NCBI RefSeq assembly: GCF_020733635.1
Contig: NZ_JAJFZL010000001.1
Location: 6,510,001 to 6,574,000 of the forward strand
Length of the DNA: 64,000 bases
Direction: 5' to 3'
Source: Nocardia spumae
GTDB lineage: Bacteria > Actinomycetota > Actinomycetes > Mycobacteriales > Mycobacteriaceae
Positions within the stretch are counted from its first letter, which is position 1. Every line of letters starts with the position of its first letter. The notes beneath the pieces are model-generated. The model was not told where the DNA came from. It saw nothing but the letters and a program-made list of their open reading frames with translations, and ran no database searches. Of this stretch, positions 17,847 through 25,447 are shown piece by piece. The translations under genes and the position numbers were made by a program.

Positions 17847-18004
17847 GAGCCTACGCCGGAACGGCCAGGGAGCAACGAGTCCTACGTCACGACACTCCAA
17901 CAATTTTTGCTGCGCGATAACGGATTCGGAATCTCGGTCCGCTTCCGCCGGCTCTATCGGACGACGCCCCCGCCGTGACACCACCTGCGAACACGGTGCG
18001 GGTT

Positions 18005-18919
18005 CTATGTCCAGTCGGCGATACTCCAGGACCGATCGATGCCGCGATCGACCAGTTCGACGATCTCACCGGCGCAATCCGGCGCCGACATCCGCAGCCC
18101 GTCGAGGGTCGCGACGCGGGCCGCCAGCGTAACGCTGGACAGTAGCCAAACACTGTCGGCGGTAACGAGATCGGCGGTGAACAGCGATTTGTAGCTGCAG
18201 TCCCACCCGGCCTTCTCGGCCTCGGCGAACAACGCCCGCTGGGTGATGCCCGGGAGCACGCCGTCCCGCGCGGGCGGGGTGAGGAGCTGTTTGTCCCGCT
18301 GGATCACCACCGTCGACCGCGGCCCCTCGAGGACGCGGTGCTCGGTACTGGTGAAGATCACATCATCGGCATCCATGCGCGCGGCGAACCGCAGGGCCGC
18401 CATATTCGTCGCGTAGGACAGGGTCTTGGCGCCCATCAACAGCCAGGGCGCGTTCGTCGCCAACTCGGTGGAGACGCCGCGCGACAGCGTGATCACCGAA
18501 ACACCTTCGGCGCGAGCGCGACTCACCCGCTCGGCGACCGGGCCGACGAGGACGTAGCCGGTCGGATCCGGGGCCCGGCCGGAGAGTCCGCCCGACCCCA
18601 CGCGCTTGGTTTCGGCGCCCTCGCGACCGCGGGTCACGATCATCCGCAGGATGCCCTCGCGGTCACTGCCCCATTCCTTGGCCGCGGCCTCGACGGCGGT
18701 GCGCCACTGCCCGACATCGGGATCGGGGAGATCCAGCGCCTGCGCCGAGCGACGCAGCCGAGCCAGATGCAATTCCAATGCACTCGGTTTGCCGTCGCGT
18801 ACCAGCACCGTCTCGAAAACACCGTCGCCACGTAGGGCGCCGATATCGTCCGCGAAGAGAAACGGCGCGTCCGGATCCAGGACAGCGCCGTCGAGTGTCA
18901 CCAGAACTCGATCCACCAT
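18005..18919 (-). CDS. Class IV aminotransferase / aminodeoxychorismate lyase-like
   Basis: PLP enzyme of fold type IV (304 aa). Visible motifs are FADDIGALRGDGVFETVLVRDG near the N-terminus, the probable PLP Lys165 in LLMGAKTLSYATNMAALR, and DDVIFTSTEHRVLEGPRST for phosphate binding. It is syntenic with Rv0812 and is best described as 4-amino-4-deoxychorismate lyase-like (PabC, folate pathway) or a D-/branched-chain amino acid aminotransferase relative. Specificity cannot be settled by eye. The start MVDRVLVTLDG (18919) is preferred over a longer arginine-rich extension to 19027. Divergent from the ygfZ-like gene. Confidence 0.85.
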   Translation of the reverse strand: MVDRVLVTLDGAVLDPDAPFLFADDIGALRGDGVFETVLVRDGKPSALELHLARLRRSAQALDLPDPDVGQWRTAVEAAAKEWGSDREGILRMIVTRGREGAETKRVGSGGLSGRAPDPTGYVLVGPVAERVSRARAEGVSVITLSRGVSTELATNAPWLLMGAKTLSYATNMAALRFAARMDADDVIFTSTEHRVLEGPRSTVVIQRDKQLLTPPARDGVLPGITQRALFAEAEKAGWDCSYKSLFTADLVTADSVWLLSSVTLAARVATLDGLRMSAPDCAGEIVELVDRGIDRSWSIADWT

Positions 18920-19094
18920 GCGTGGCAGCCTAGGCGAATCGAGCGCTCGAGGCGTGGGTACGCGGACGCCGGAACTACCACCGGCGGTCATACGCCGACA
19001 ACCGGCCGCGTCGCATATCCTCAGCATCCACTCCGCACACGCGTGGCAACCGGCGGCGCGGCGCGGGGCGCCGACACCGCCTATTGTGGAAAAC

Positions 19095-20210
19095 GTGTCC
19101 GTGGTTGCCGCCCCCAGTCCACTGCTCGGTCTCCCAGGGGCCGTGCCCGGTCCTCCCGACAGCCCCGATGCGGCGGTCGCCTGGCATTACGGCGATCCGT
19201 TCGGTGAACAGCGCGCCGCGGCGCAGCGGGCCGCGATCGTCGATCGTTCCCATCGTTTCGTCGCGACCGTCACCGGCGCCGAACGACTGAGCTGGCTGCA
19301 TACGATCTCCAGTCAGCACATCGCCGAACTGGGTGACGGCCGGTCCGCGGAGAATCTCGATCTGGACCTCAACGGTCGTGTCCAGCATCACTTCGTCCTC
19401 ACCGAACTCGACGGCACGGTCTGGATCGATACCGAGGGTGAGCGCGGCCCGGCACTGCTGGATTTCCTGCGGAAGATGGTCTTCTGGGCCGCCGCCGAAC
19501 CGAAGGCCGCACCGGATCACGCGGTGCTGAGCCTGCTCGGCCCGCGCGTGCCGGAGCTGACCGGGGCGCTCGGCATCGATGAGCTGCCCGATGTCTACGG
19601 TGCGGTCGCCCTGCCCGGCGGCGGCTTCCTGCGGCGTATGCCCTGGCCCACCGAACACTCCTACGACCTGGTGATCCCGCGCGATCAGCTGACCGACCGA
19701 TGGTCGGCGCTCACCGCCGCCGGCGCCGAACCGGCCGGCCTGTGGGCCTACGAGGCCCTGCGCGTCGCCGCGCTGCGGCCGCGCATCGGCGCCGATACCG
19801 ACGATCGCACCATCCCGCACGAGACGGGCTGGATCGGCGGCCCGGACGAGTTCGGCGCGGTCCACCTGAACAAGGGCTGCTACCGCGGCCAGGAGACCGT
19901 CGCACGGGTGCACAACCTCGGTAAGCCGCCGCGACATCTGGTGTTGCTACACCTCGACGGATCCGCCGATGCCCGCCCGGATGTGGGTGACGCCGTGACC
20001 GCGGGTGGACGGACGGTGGGCCGTCTCGGCACCGTCATCGACCACTTCGAGCTGGGGCCGATCGCGCTGGCCCTGATCAAACGCAATGTCGCTACCGATA
20101 CCGCGCTGGAGGCCGGTCCGATGGCCGCCGCCATCGATCCGGATTCGATTCCGTCCGACGACGAGCCCCAGGCCGGTCGGCTCGCCGTGGACAAGTTGCG
20201 GGGCCGGTGA
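19095..20210 (+). CDS. YgfZ/GcvT-family folate-binding protein
   Basis: Protein of the aminomethyltransferase (GcvT) fold (371 aa) that in bacteria supports Fe-S cluster enzyme repair and maturation through bound folate. The diagnostic KGCYRGQETVARVHN motif (K-G-C-Y-x-G-Q-E) is present near residue 262. RSHRFVATVTGAERLSWLHT starts the GcvT domain. It is syntenic with Rv0811c. The start GTG 19095 was chosen because TATTGT ends 7 nt upstream, a leaderless pattern. GTG 19086 and 19101 are alternatives, and extension to 18606 is antisense to the aminotransferase. The stop overlaps the MOSC gene by 4 bp. Confidence 0.88.
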   Translation: MSVVAAPSPLLGLPGAVPGPPDSPDAAVAWHYGDPFGEQRAAAQRAAIVDRSHRFVATVTGAERLSWLHTISSQHIAELGDGRSAENLDLDLNGRVQHHFVLTELDGTVWIDTEGERGPALLDFLRKMVFWAAAEPKAAPDHAVLSLLGPRVPELTGALGIDELPDVYGAVALPGGGFLRRMPWPTEHSYDLVIPRDQLTDRWSALTAAGAEPAGLWAYEALRVAALRPRIGADTDDRTIPHETGWIGGPDEFGAVHLNKGCYRGQETVARVHNLGKPPRHLVLLHLDGSADARPDVGDAVTAGGRTVGRLGTVIDHFELGPIALALIKRNVATDTALEAGPMAAAIDPDSIPSDDEPQAGRLAVDKLRGR

Positions 20211-20956
20211 GCGGCCCCGCGGCGCCCCGGGACAGTGGCGCGGTCGGTGAGGTGCTGGCGGTGTGTGTGCTGCACGCCGAACTCGAGCTGCCGGCGAAGG
20301 TGAGCCGGGTCGGACGCACCGCGATCGACAAACGCCCGGTCACCGGCCGCGTCGCCGTACGCGCACTGGGTCTGGCCGGCGATCACGTCTGCGATACGAA
20401 GAATCACGGCGGTGTGCATCAGGCGGTCTACGCCTACGCCGACGAGGACGCGCGGCGGTGGGGTGAACGGCTGGAGCGCACCCTCGTACCCGGCTGGTTC
20501 GGCGAGAACCTGCGGCTGTCCGGACTGCCGGTCAGCGACGCGGTGGTCGGCGAGCGCTGGCGGATCGGCGACACCCTCCTGGAAGTGAGCGCCCCTCGGG
20601 TGCCGTGCGCCACCTTCGGGCACTGGTCCGGGGAGAAGCAGTGGGTCAAACGCTTCACCCTGCAGGCCGATACCGGCGCCTATCTGCGCGTTCTGACCGA
20701 GGGCACGATCGGCGCCGGCGACCCGGTGCACATCGATCACATCCCCGGCCACGGCGTGACGGTGCGCGAGGTCTTCACCGGCACCGATCCGGACCGGCTC
20801 GCCCGGCTGCTCGCCGCCGAGCCGACGGTCTCCGACGATATCCGCATGCAGGTCGCCCGGCATGCGCGCAGGATGGCCGGTCTCGCCCCGATCCGCGATA
20901 CCCGACGCGGTGCCGCCGAAGCGGTCGATGCCGTATCCGACAGCGGAGGTCTGTGA
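20207..20956 (+). CDS. MOSC domain protein (YiiM-like)
   Basis: Cytoplasmic protein (249 aa) with a MOSC (molybdenum cofactor sulfurase C-terminal) domain: RTAIDKRPVTGRVAVRALGLAGDHV, the GGVHQAVYAY block, WFGENLRLSGLPV and the candidate sulfur-carrying Cys in SAPRVPCATFGHWSG. The C-terminal three-helix extension resembles E. coli YiiM, which reduces N-hydroxylated bases with molybdenum cofactor. The GTG start overlaps the upstream stop (GTGA) and its own stop overlaps the asparaginase start (TGATG), so the three genes form an operon. Confidence 0.87.
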   Translation: MSGPAAPRDSGAVGEVLAVCVLHAELELPAKVSRVGRTAIDKRPVTGRVAVRALGLAGDHVCDTKNHGGVHQAVYAYADEDARRWGERLERTLVPGWFGENLRLSGLPVSDAVVGERWRIGDTLLEVSAPRVPCATFGHWSGEKQWVKRFTLQADTGAYLRVLTEGTIGAGDPVHIDHIPGHGVTVREVFTGTDPDRLARLLAAEPTVSDDIRMQVARHARRMAGLAPIRDTRRGAAEAVDAVSDSGGL

Positions 20957-21918
20957 TGAGCGTCGAACTGGTCGAAGTGGTGCGCTCCGGATTCCGCGAA
21001 TGCGTCCACCGCGGTTCGGTGGTGATCGTCGATCCCGACGGCGAGCCGTCGCTGGCCCTCGGCGCGGTGCACCTACCGATCTTCCCTCGGTCGACCAACA
21101 AGCCGATGCAGGCGATCACGCTCCTGCGCAACGGTTTCGAACCGATCGACGAGGCCGAGCTCGCGATCGCGACGGCCTCGCACTACGGCGAGTCCGATCA
21201 CCTGGCGCTGGTACGGCGGCTGCTGGATCGCTTCGGATTCGACGAAGGCCGGCTGGAATGCCCGCCGGATCTGCCCATGGGAGAGGGCGCTCGCGCCGAG
21301 GCGCTGGCCGGCCGCGATCGGGCGGCGGCCATGCGCAAGATCTATATGAACTGCTCGGGCAAACATGCCGCGATGCTCGCGACCTGCGCGATCAACGGAT
21401 GGCCGGAATCCGGATACACCGATCCGGCCCATCCGCTGCAGCAGGCGGTGGCCGCGACCATCACCGATATCACCGGCGAACCGGAGACCGATCTGGGCAT
21501 CGACGGCTGCGGGCTGCCCATCGTCCCGGTGTCGCTGATCAACCTCGCCCGTGCCTACGCCCGGCTGGCCACCGCGGCGCCGGAATCACCGGAACGCCGG
21601 GTCGCGGACGCGATCCGCAACCATCCCCGAGTGATTTCGGGCACGGACGCACCCGATCTCGAAACCATGACCGCCACCCCGGGACTGGTCTGCAAAATCG
21701 GCGCGGACGGTGTGCACGCGGGTGCGCTACCGGACGGCCGCGCCTTCGCCTACAAGATCGATGACGGTCACGACCGGGCCCGCATGCCACTGACTCAGGC
21801 GATTCTCCAGCGTATGGGGGTCGAATGGACCGAGGCCCATGCCGAGCTCGCGGGGGCGCCGGTGCTGGGCGGTGGAGTACGGGTCGGCATCATCCGGGCA
21901 ATCCCGGGTGTGGTGTAG
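20956..21918 (+). CDS. L-asparaginase II family amidohydrolase
   Basis: Enzyme of 320 aa resembling the Rhizobium etli-type asparaginase II family, which hydrolyses asparagine to aspartate and ammonia. It is unrelated in fold to E. coli AnsA/AnsB. Conserved stretches are VEVVRSGFRECVHRGSVVIV, RSTNKPMQA, ASHYGESDH, IYMNCSGKHAAMLATC and GIDGCGLPIVPV. The SGKH and Cys-containing motifs mark the active site and zinc region in this family. ATG 20956 overlaps the MOSC gene stop. Last gene of the ygfZ-MOSC-asparaginase operon. Substrate is inferred from family. Confidence 0.87.
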   Translation: MSVELVEVVRSGFRECVHRGSVVIVDPDGEPSLALGAVHLPIFPRSTNKPMQAITLLRNGFEPIDEAELAIATASHYGESDHLALVRRLLDRFGFDEGRLECPPDLPMGEGARAEALAGRDRAAAMRKIYMNCSGKHAAMLATCAINGWPESGYTDPAHPLQQAVAATITDITGEPETDLGIDGCGLPIVPVSLINLARAYARLATAAPESPERRVADAIRNHPRVISGTDAPDLETMTATPGLVCKIGADGVHAGALPDGRAFAYKIDDGHDRARMPLTQAILQRMGVEWTEAHAELAGAPVLGGGVRVGIIRAIPGVV

Positions 21919-22104
21919 CACGCGGCGATTTCGAGAAAGCACCGTCCGACGGCCCGGGAATCGGCGGATGTTCCGGAGTCTTCACCCACTCCTGGAAGCG
22001 CGACCGCCTGACACACGCTAAAGTGTCTGTCAGGAAGATTATTAATTCGAACGGGGCCGCCAAACCACCCCAGGCCGCCCCGCAGTGACGCGAGGGGGTC
22101 AGCC

Positions 22105-22317
22105 ATGGGCCGTGGCCGGGCTAAGGCAAAGCAGACCAAGGTTGCGCGCGAGCTCAAATACAGCTCGCCGTCTACCGACTTCGCGAGCCTTCAGCGCGAG
22201 CTGTCGGGGAGCTCCCACTCCCCCCAGCGAGGCGGTGTGCTGTCCGAAGAGCACGATTCGGACGAGCCGCTCAAGCGCTGGGAGGACGATGAGGACTACG
22301 AAGACTGGCGCCGCTGA
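22105..22317 (+). CDS. DUF3073 small acidic protein
   Basis: 70-aa soluble protein conserved across actinobacteria (Rv0810c at the same place in M. tuberculosis). The N-terminus is basic (MGRGRAKAKQTKVARELKYS), followed by TDFASLQRELSG and an acidic tail ending EDDEDYEDWRR. The charge asymmetry and lack of hydrophobic core suggest a nucleic-acid- or ribosome-associated role, but no function is established. ATG 22105 follows a weak GAGGGG about 8 nt upstream. A monocistronic unit with a strong terminator 18 bp after the stop. Confidence 0.93.
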   Translation: MGRGRAKAKQTKVARELKYSSPSTDFASLQRELSGSSHSPQRGGVLSEEHDSDEPLKRWEDDEDYEDWRR

Positions 22318-22334
22318 CTCGGATCGATGTGTAC

Positions 22335-22363
22335 AGGGGGAGGCCTGAGGGGCCTCCCCCTTC
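22335..22363 (+). terminator. Rho-independent terminator of the DUF3073 gene
   Basis: 11-bp perfect stem, AGGGGGAGGCC (22335-22345) with GGCCTCCCCCT (22351-22361), loop TGAGG, followed by T. Confidence 0.85.
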
Positions 22364-22443
22364 GCACGTCGACAGTGGTTCAGCCGATCGGTCGACGATC
22401 CCGACATCGATGAGGGCTCGTAGTACGGGTTATCGCCACCTGG

Positions 22444-22477
22444 TATCGCCGGTACATCCGCGATACCACCGGCGATA
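22444..22477. repeat. 10-bp inverted repeat in the purM-DUF3073 convergent gap
   Basis: TATCGCCGGT (22444-22453) and ACCGGCGATA (22468-22477), 14-nt spacer. It lies between the two gene terminators and has no poly-U. It may be an extra terminator-like hairpin or a protein site. Function unknown. The rest of the 283-bp gap is featureless apart from the two terminators. Confidence 0.4.
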
Positions 22478-22545
22478 GCACCCGAGTTCGACGTACCTTC
22501 CGGAAGCATCGGGCGGTATCACCCCGCGTTCGGTCCCTTCCCATG

Positions 22546-22588
22546 AAAAACCTCCCCGACCCGGGCGACATCGCCGGCCGAGGAGGTT
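22546..22588 (-). terminator. Probable terminator of purM
   Basis: On the minus strand AACCTCC (22588-22582) pairs with GGAGGTT (22555-22549), followed by three further Ts (22548-22546). The loop is long and GC-rich and can fold further. It lies 12 bp past the purM stop. Confidence 0.65.
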
Positions 22589-22600
22589 ATCCCACTCCGT

Positions 22601-23716
22601 TCAGAACCGCGGATGCTCACCGACCAGCGCTACGCGCTCGGCGTCGGCATCCTTGGCCTTCTTGACCGTGCCCAAGGTCCAGCAGGCGATATGCCGCGCG
22701 GTCAGCACCGCGAGCGCACGATCGGCATCCTCGGGTGCGACGACGGCGACCATGCCGACGCCCATGTTGAAGGTCTTCTCCATCTCGACCCGCTCCACCC
22801 GGCCGCGCTGGGCGATCAGCTTGAAGATGGGCGCCGGATTCCAGGTGCCACGGTCGAGTTCGGCGACCAGCCCGGCCGGCAGCACCCGCGCCAGATTGTT
22901 CGCCAGTCCGCCGCCGGTGACGTGTGCGAAGGTCCGCACCTCCGTCTCCGCGATCAGCGCCAGACAATCCTTGGCATAGATCTTGGTAGGTTCCAGCAAC
23001 TCTTCGCCGAGCGTGCGCCCGAACTCCTCCACATGACCGGTGAGCGCCATCCGGTCGATCTCGAGCAACACCCGGCGGGCCAGACTGTAGCCGTTGGAGT
23101 GCAGTCCCGAGGAGCCCATGGCGATGACCACGTCACCGGGCCGGACCCGATCGGGTCCCAGGACCGCATCGGCCTCCACGACCCCCACGCCGGTGGCGGA
23201 GAGGTCGTAGTCGTCGGCGCCCATCAGACCCGGATGTTCGGCGGTCTCACCGCCCAGTAGCGCGCAGCCGGCCTGGACGCAGCCCTCGGCGATACCGGAG
23301 ACGATCTGCGCGACCCGCTCCGGGACCACCTTGCCGACGGCGATGTAGTCCTGCAGGAACAGGGGTTCGGCGCCGCAGACGACCAGATCGTCGACGACCA
23401 TGGCGACCAGGTCCAGGCCGACCGTGTCGTGCTTGTCCATGGCCTGTGCGACAGCGATTTTGGTGCCCACGCCGTCGGTGGAGGCGGCCAGCAGCGGTTC
23501 CCGGTAGCCGCCCTTGAGCGCGAACAATCCGGCGAAACCGCCCAGCCCACCCTGTACCTCGGGCCGGCTGGCCTTCTTGGCCAGCGGCGCGAACAACTCG
23601 ACTGCGCGGTCTCCGGCCTCGATGTCGACACCGGCGGCCGCGTAGGACGCGCCTCCGGATTGGGCCTCGTCGGCGCCGGTGTTCACACCGGGACCACTCG
23701 GGGTCTGCTCAGTCAT
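22601..23716 (-). CDS. purM: Phosphoribosylformylglycinamidine cyclo-ligase (AIR synthetase)
   Basis: Closes the imidazole ring of AIR from FGAM using ATP, step five of de novo purine synthesis, in the cytoplasm (371 aa). Conserved motifs are SYAAAGVDIEAGDRAVELF at the start of the core, ASTDGVGTKIAVAQAMDKHDT (nucleotide and phosphate binding), DYDLSATGVGVVE and MGSSGLHSNGYSLARR. The start ATG 23716 (MTEQTPSGPG) matches the mycobacterial form, and the in-frame ATG at 23734 has no better ribosome site. Not adjacent to purF here: a hydrolase and TetR pair sits between them on the other strand. Confidence 0.96.
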   Translation of the reverse strand: MTEQTPSGPGVNTGADEAQSGGASYAAAGVDIEAGDRAVELFAPLAKKASRPEVQGGLGGFAGLFALKGGYREPLLAASTDGVGTKIAVAQAMDKHDTVGLDLVAMVVDDLVVCGAEPLFLQDYIAVGKVVPERVAQIVSGIAEGCVQAGCALLGGETAEHPGLMGADDYDLSATGVGVVEADAVLGPDRVRPGDVVIAMGSSGLHSNGYSLARRVLLEIDRMALTGHVEEFGRTLGEELLEPTKIYAKDCLALIAETEVRTFAHVTGGGLANNLARVLPAGLVAELDRGTWNPAPIFKLIAQRGRVERVEMEKTFNMGVGMVAVVAPEDADRALAVLTARHIACWTLGTVKKAKDADAERVALVGEHPRF

Positions 23717-23840
23717 TGTTCGGGAAAGCTCCAAACCGAATCGGCGGACAGATGCCTGATCACGCTACCGGAGCCGGATAACGACACTGCACCGGTATTG
23801 GCCTGCAAGCACGGATTCGAGGCTACCGTCACACTCCCCA

Positions 23841-23869
23841 TTGACATACATACGGTATGTAGGTAAGTC
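23841..23869 (+). promoter_or_regulatory. Promoter with embedded TetR-type operator (hydrolase-TetR operon)
   Basis: TTGACA (-35, 23841-23846), 17-bp spacer, TAAGTC (-10, 23864-23869). The spacer holds a perfect 7-1-7 inverted repeat, TACATACGGTATGTA (23847-23861), so a repressor bound there would block polymerase. The TetR gene at 24759 is the obvious candidate, giving autoregulation. GGAGG (23871-23875) is farther from the 23906 start than usual. Confidence 0.75.
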
Positions 23870-23905
23870 TGGAGGCATCGTTGTACTCCACCCGGAAGGC
23901 ATGTC

Positions 23906-24772
23906 ATGGGAATCAGCACCAGCCTCGGTCCGATTCGGGACGTCGATCTGCCCGGCGGCCGCGTCCGCTATCACGACACCGGCTCCGGTTCACCCGTCGT
24001 CTTCGTGCACGGGCTGCTCGTCAACGCCGATCTCTGGCGCAAGGTGGTGCCGGAGGTCGCGGCGGCCGGCCACCGCTGCCTCACGCCGGACTGGCCCTTC
24101 GGCTCACATTCGCTGCCGATGCCCGAGGCCGACCTGTCGCCCACCGGCGCCGCCGACCTGATCTCGGCATTCCTGCGCGAGCTGGACCTGTCCGACGTCA
24201 CGCTGGTCGCCAACGACACCGGCGGGGCGATCACGCAGATCATGCTCACGCGCGATCGCAGTCGGGTCGGGCGCGTGGTGTTCACCAACTGCGACGCCTA
24301 CGAAAAGTTCTTCCCGCAGCCGTTCACCCCGTTGCCCACACTGGTACGGGTACCGGGTCTGCTGAACGCGATCCTGCAGGGCCTGCGCTTCCGCCCGGCC
24401 CAGCGGCTGCCACTCGCCTACGGCCTGGTCAGCAAGCGCGGGCTGCCGCCGGAGATCGCGGATTCCTATCTGCTGCCCAGCCGCACGTCGGCCGCGGTTC
24501 GCGCCGATCTGCGGCGGTTCCTGCGCGGCATCCACAAGCGCTACACACTGGCCGCGGCGCGCGATTTCGGCGAACTCGACCTGCCGGTACTGCTGGCCTG
24601 GGCCCCCGAGGACAAGGTGTTCCGCCTCGACTTCGCGCGGCGGCTGGCCCAGGATCTGCCCGACGCCACCGTGCGCACGATCGAGGATTCGCTCACCTTC
24701 ATCGCCGAGGACCAGCCCGAGTTGCTCAGCGAGATGATCGTGGAGTTCACTCGGCTGCATGCCACGCCGTAG
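23906..24772 (+). CDS. Alpha/beta hydrolase with Asp nucleophile (dehalogenase/epoxide-hydrolase-like)
   Basis: Soluble hydrolase (288 aa). The oxyanion HG motif is VVFVHGLLVNADLW near 32-45. The nucleophile elbow reads VANDTGGAIT with Asp104 where most family members have Ser, as in haloalkane dehalogenases and epoxide hydrolases. Those enzymes usually show H-D-W-G-G, so the N-D-T-G-G version is a separate subgroup. A late acid is plausible in LLAWAPEDKVF. The usual catalytic His is not obvious in the DSLTFIAEDQPELL region, which needs structural checking. First gene of an operon with a TetR gene that overlaps its 3' end by 14 bp. Confidence 0.8.
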   Translation: MGISTSLGPIRDVDLPGGRVRYHDTGSGSPVVFVHGLLVNADLWRKVVPEVAAAGHRCLTPDWPFGSHSLPMPEADLSPTGAADLISAFLRELDLSDVTLVANDTGGAITQIMLTRDRSRVGRVVFTNCDAYEKFFPQPFTPLPTLVRVPGLLNAILQGLRFRPAQRLPLAYGLVSKRGLPPEIADSYLLPSRTSAAVRADLRRFLRGIHKRYTLAAARDFGELDLPVLLAWAPEDKVFRLDFARRLAQDLPDATVRTIEDSLTFIAEDQPELLSEMIVEFTRLHATP

Positions 24773-25382
24773 CCAGGAGGATCGATCGCGCGCCACGCGG
24801 GCGAGTCTGGAGGCGGTCGGGCGGCGACTGTTCGCAGAACGCGGATATACCGCGGTCTCGGCGGAGCAGATCGTCGCCGCGGCCGGCGTCACGCGAGGCG
24901 CATTACACCACCACTACGGCGACAAGCGCGGATTGTTCATCGCGGTGCTCGAACAGCTCGAGGCCGACAACACCGCGGAGATCGGGCGAGCCATCGCCGG
25001 GCTCCCCGATCCGACCGACCCACTGGCCGCGATGGCGACCGGGCTGCACACCTTCCTCATGATCAGCCGGCGCCCGGAGACCGTGCGGATCGCCATGTCC
25101 GACGGCCCGGCGGTCCTCGGCTGGCAGGGCTGGAGAGAAATGGAATCGCGGCACGGCCTCGGCCTGATCACCGCACAACTGCGGCAGGCGGTGGATGCGG
25201 GACTCGCTCCGGCAGTACCGGTACAGACCCTCGGCCAATTGATTCTGGCGGCGATTACCGAGGCGGGGATGATCGTCGCCCACGCCGAGGATCCCGATGC
25301 CGCCGGCGCGGAGGCCGAACAGTGCATTCTGATGATGCTCGCCGGCCTGCTGACGCCACCGGCCGCGGCGTCTGCGCAGTAG
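24759..25382 (+). CDS. TetR/AcrR-family transcriptional regulator
   Basis: Repressor-like protein (207 aa). The N-terminal helix-turn-helix (about 10-57) reads TRASLEAVGRRLFAERGYTA then VSAEQIVAAAGVTRGALHHHYGDKRGLF, a textbook TetR DNA-binding domain. The C-terminal ligand-binding half is helical. It overlaps the upstream hydrolase by 14 bp, so the two are translated from one message and probably controlled by this protein acting on the palindrome at 23847-23861. Ligand unknown, perhaps the hydrolase substrate. Confidence 0.88.
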   Translation: MPRRSQEDRSRATRASLEAVGRRLFAERGYTAVSAEQIVAAAGVTRGALHHHYGDKRGLFIAVLEQLEADNTAEIGRAIAGLPDPTDPLAAMATGLHTFLMISRRPETVRIAMSDGPAVLGWQGWREMESRHGLGLITAQLRQAVDAGLAPAVPVQTLGQLILAAITEAGMIVAHAEDPDAAGAEAEQCILMMLAGLLTPPAAASAQ

Positions 25383-25447
25383 CCGACCGCCCGTCGAACG
25401 AGACCGGGCGACAACCACTTTCGGCGACGATCCGGCCGGACCGCCGA

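Noticed and set aside
20605..20955. Upstream extension of the asparaginase frame
   Set aside because: Overlaps the MOSC gene with shadow sequence. ATG 20956 overlaps the MOSC stop and gives the standard N-terminus.
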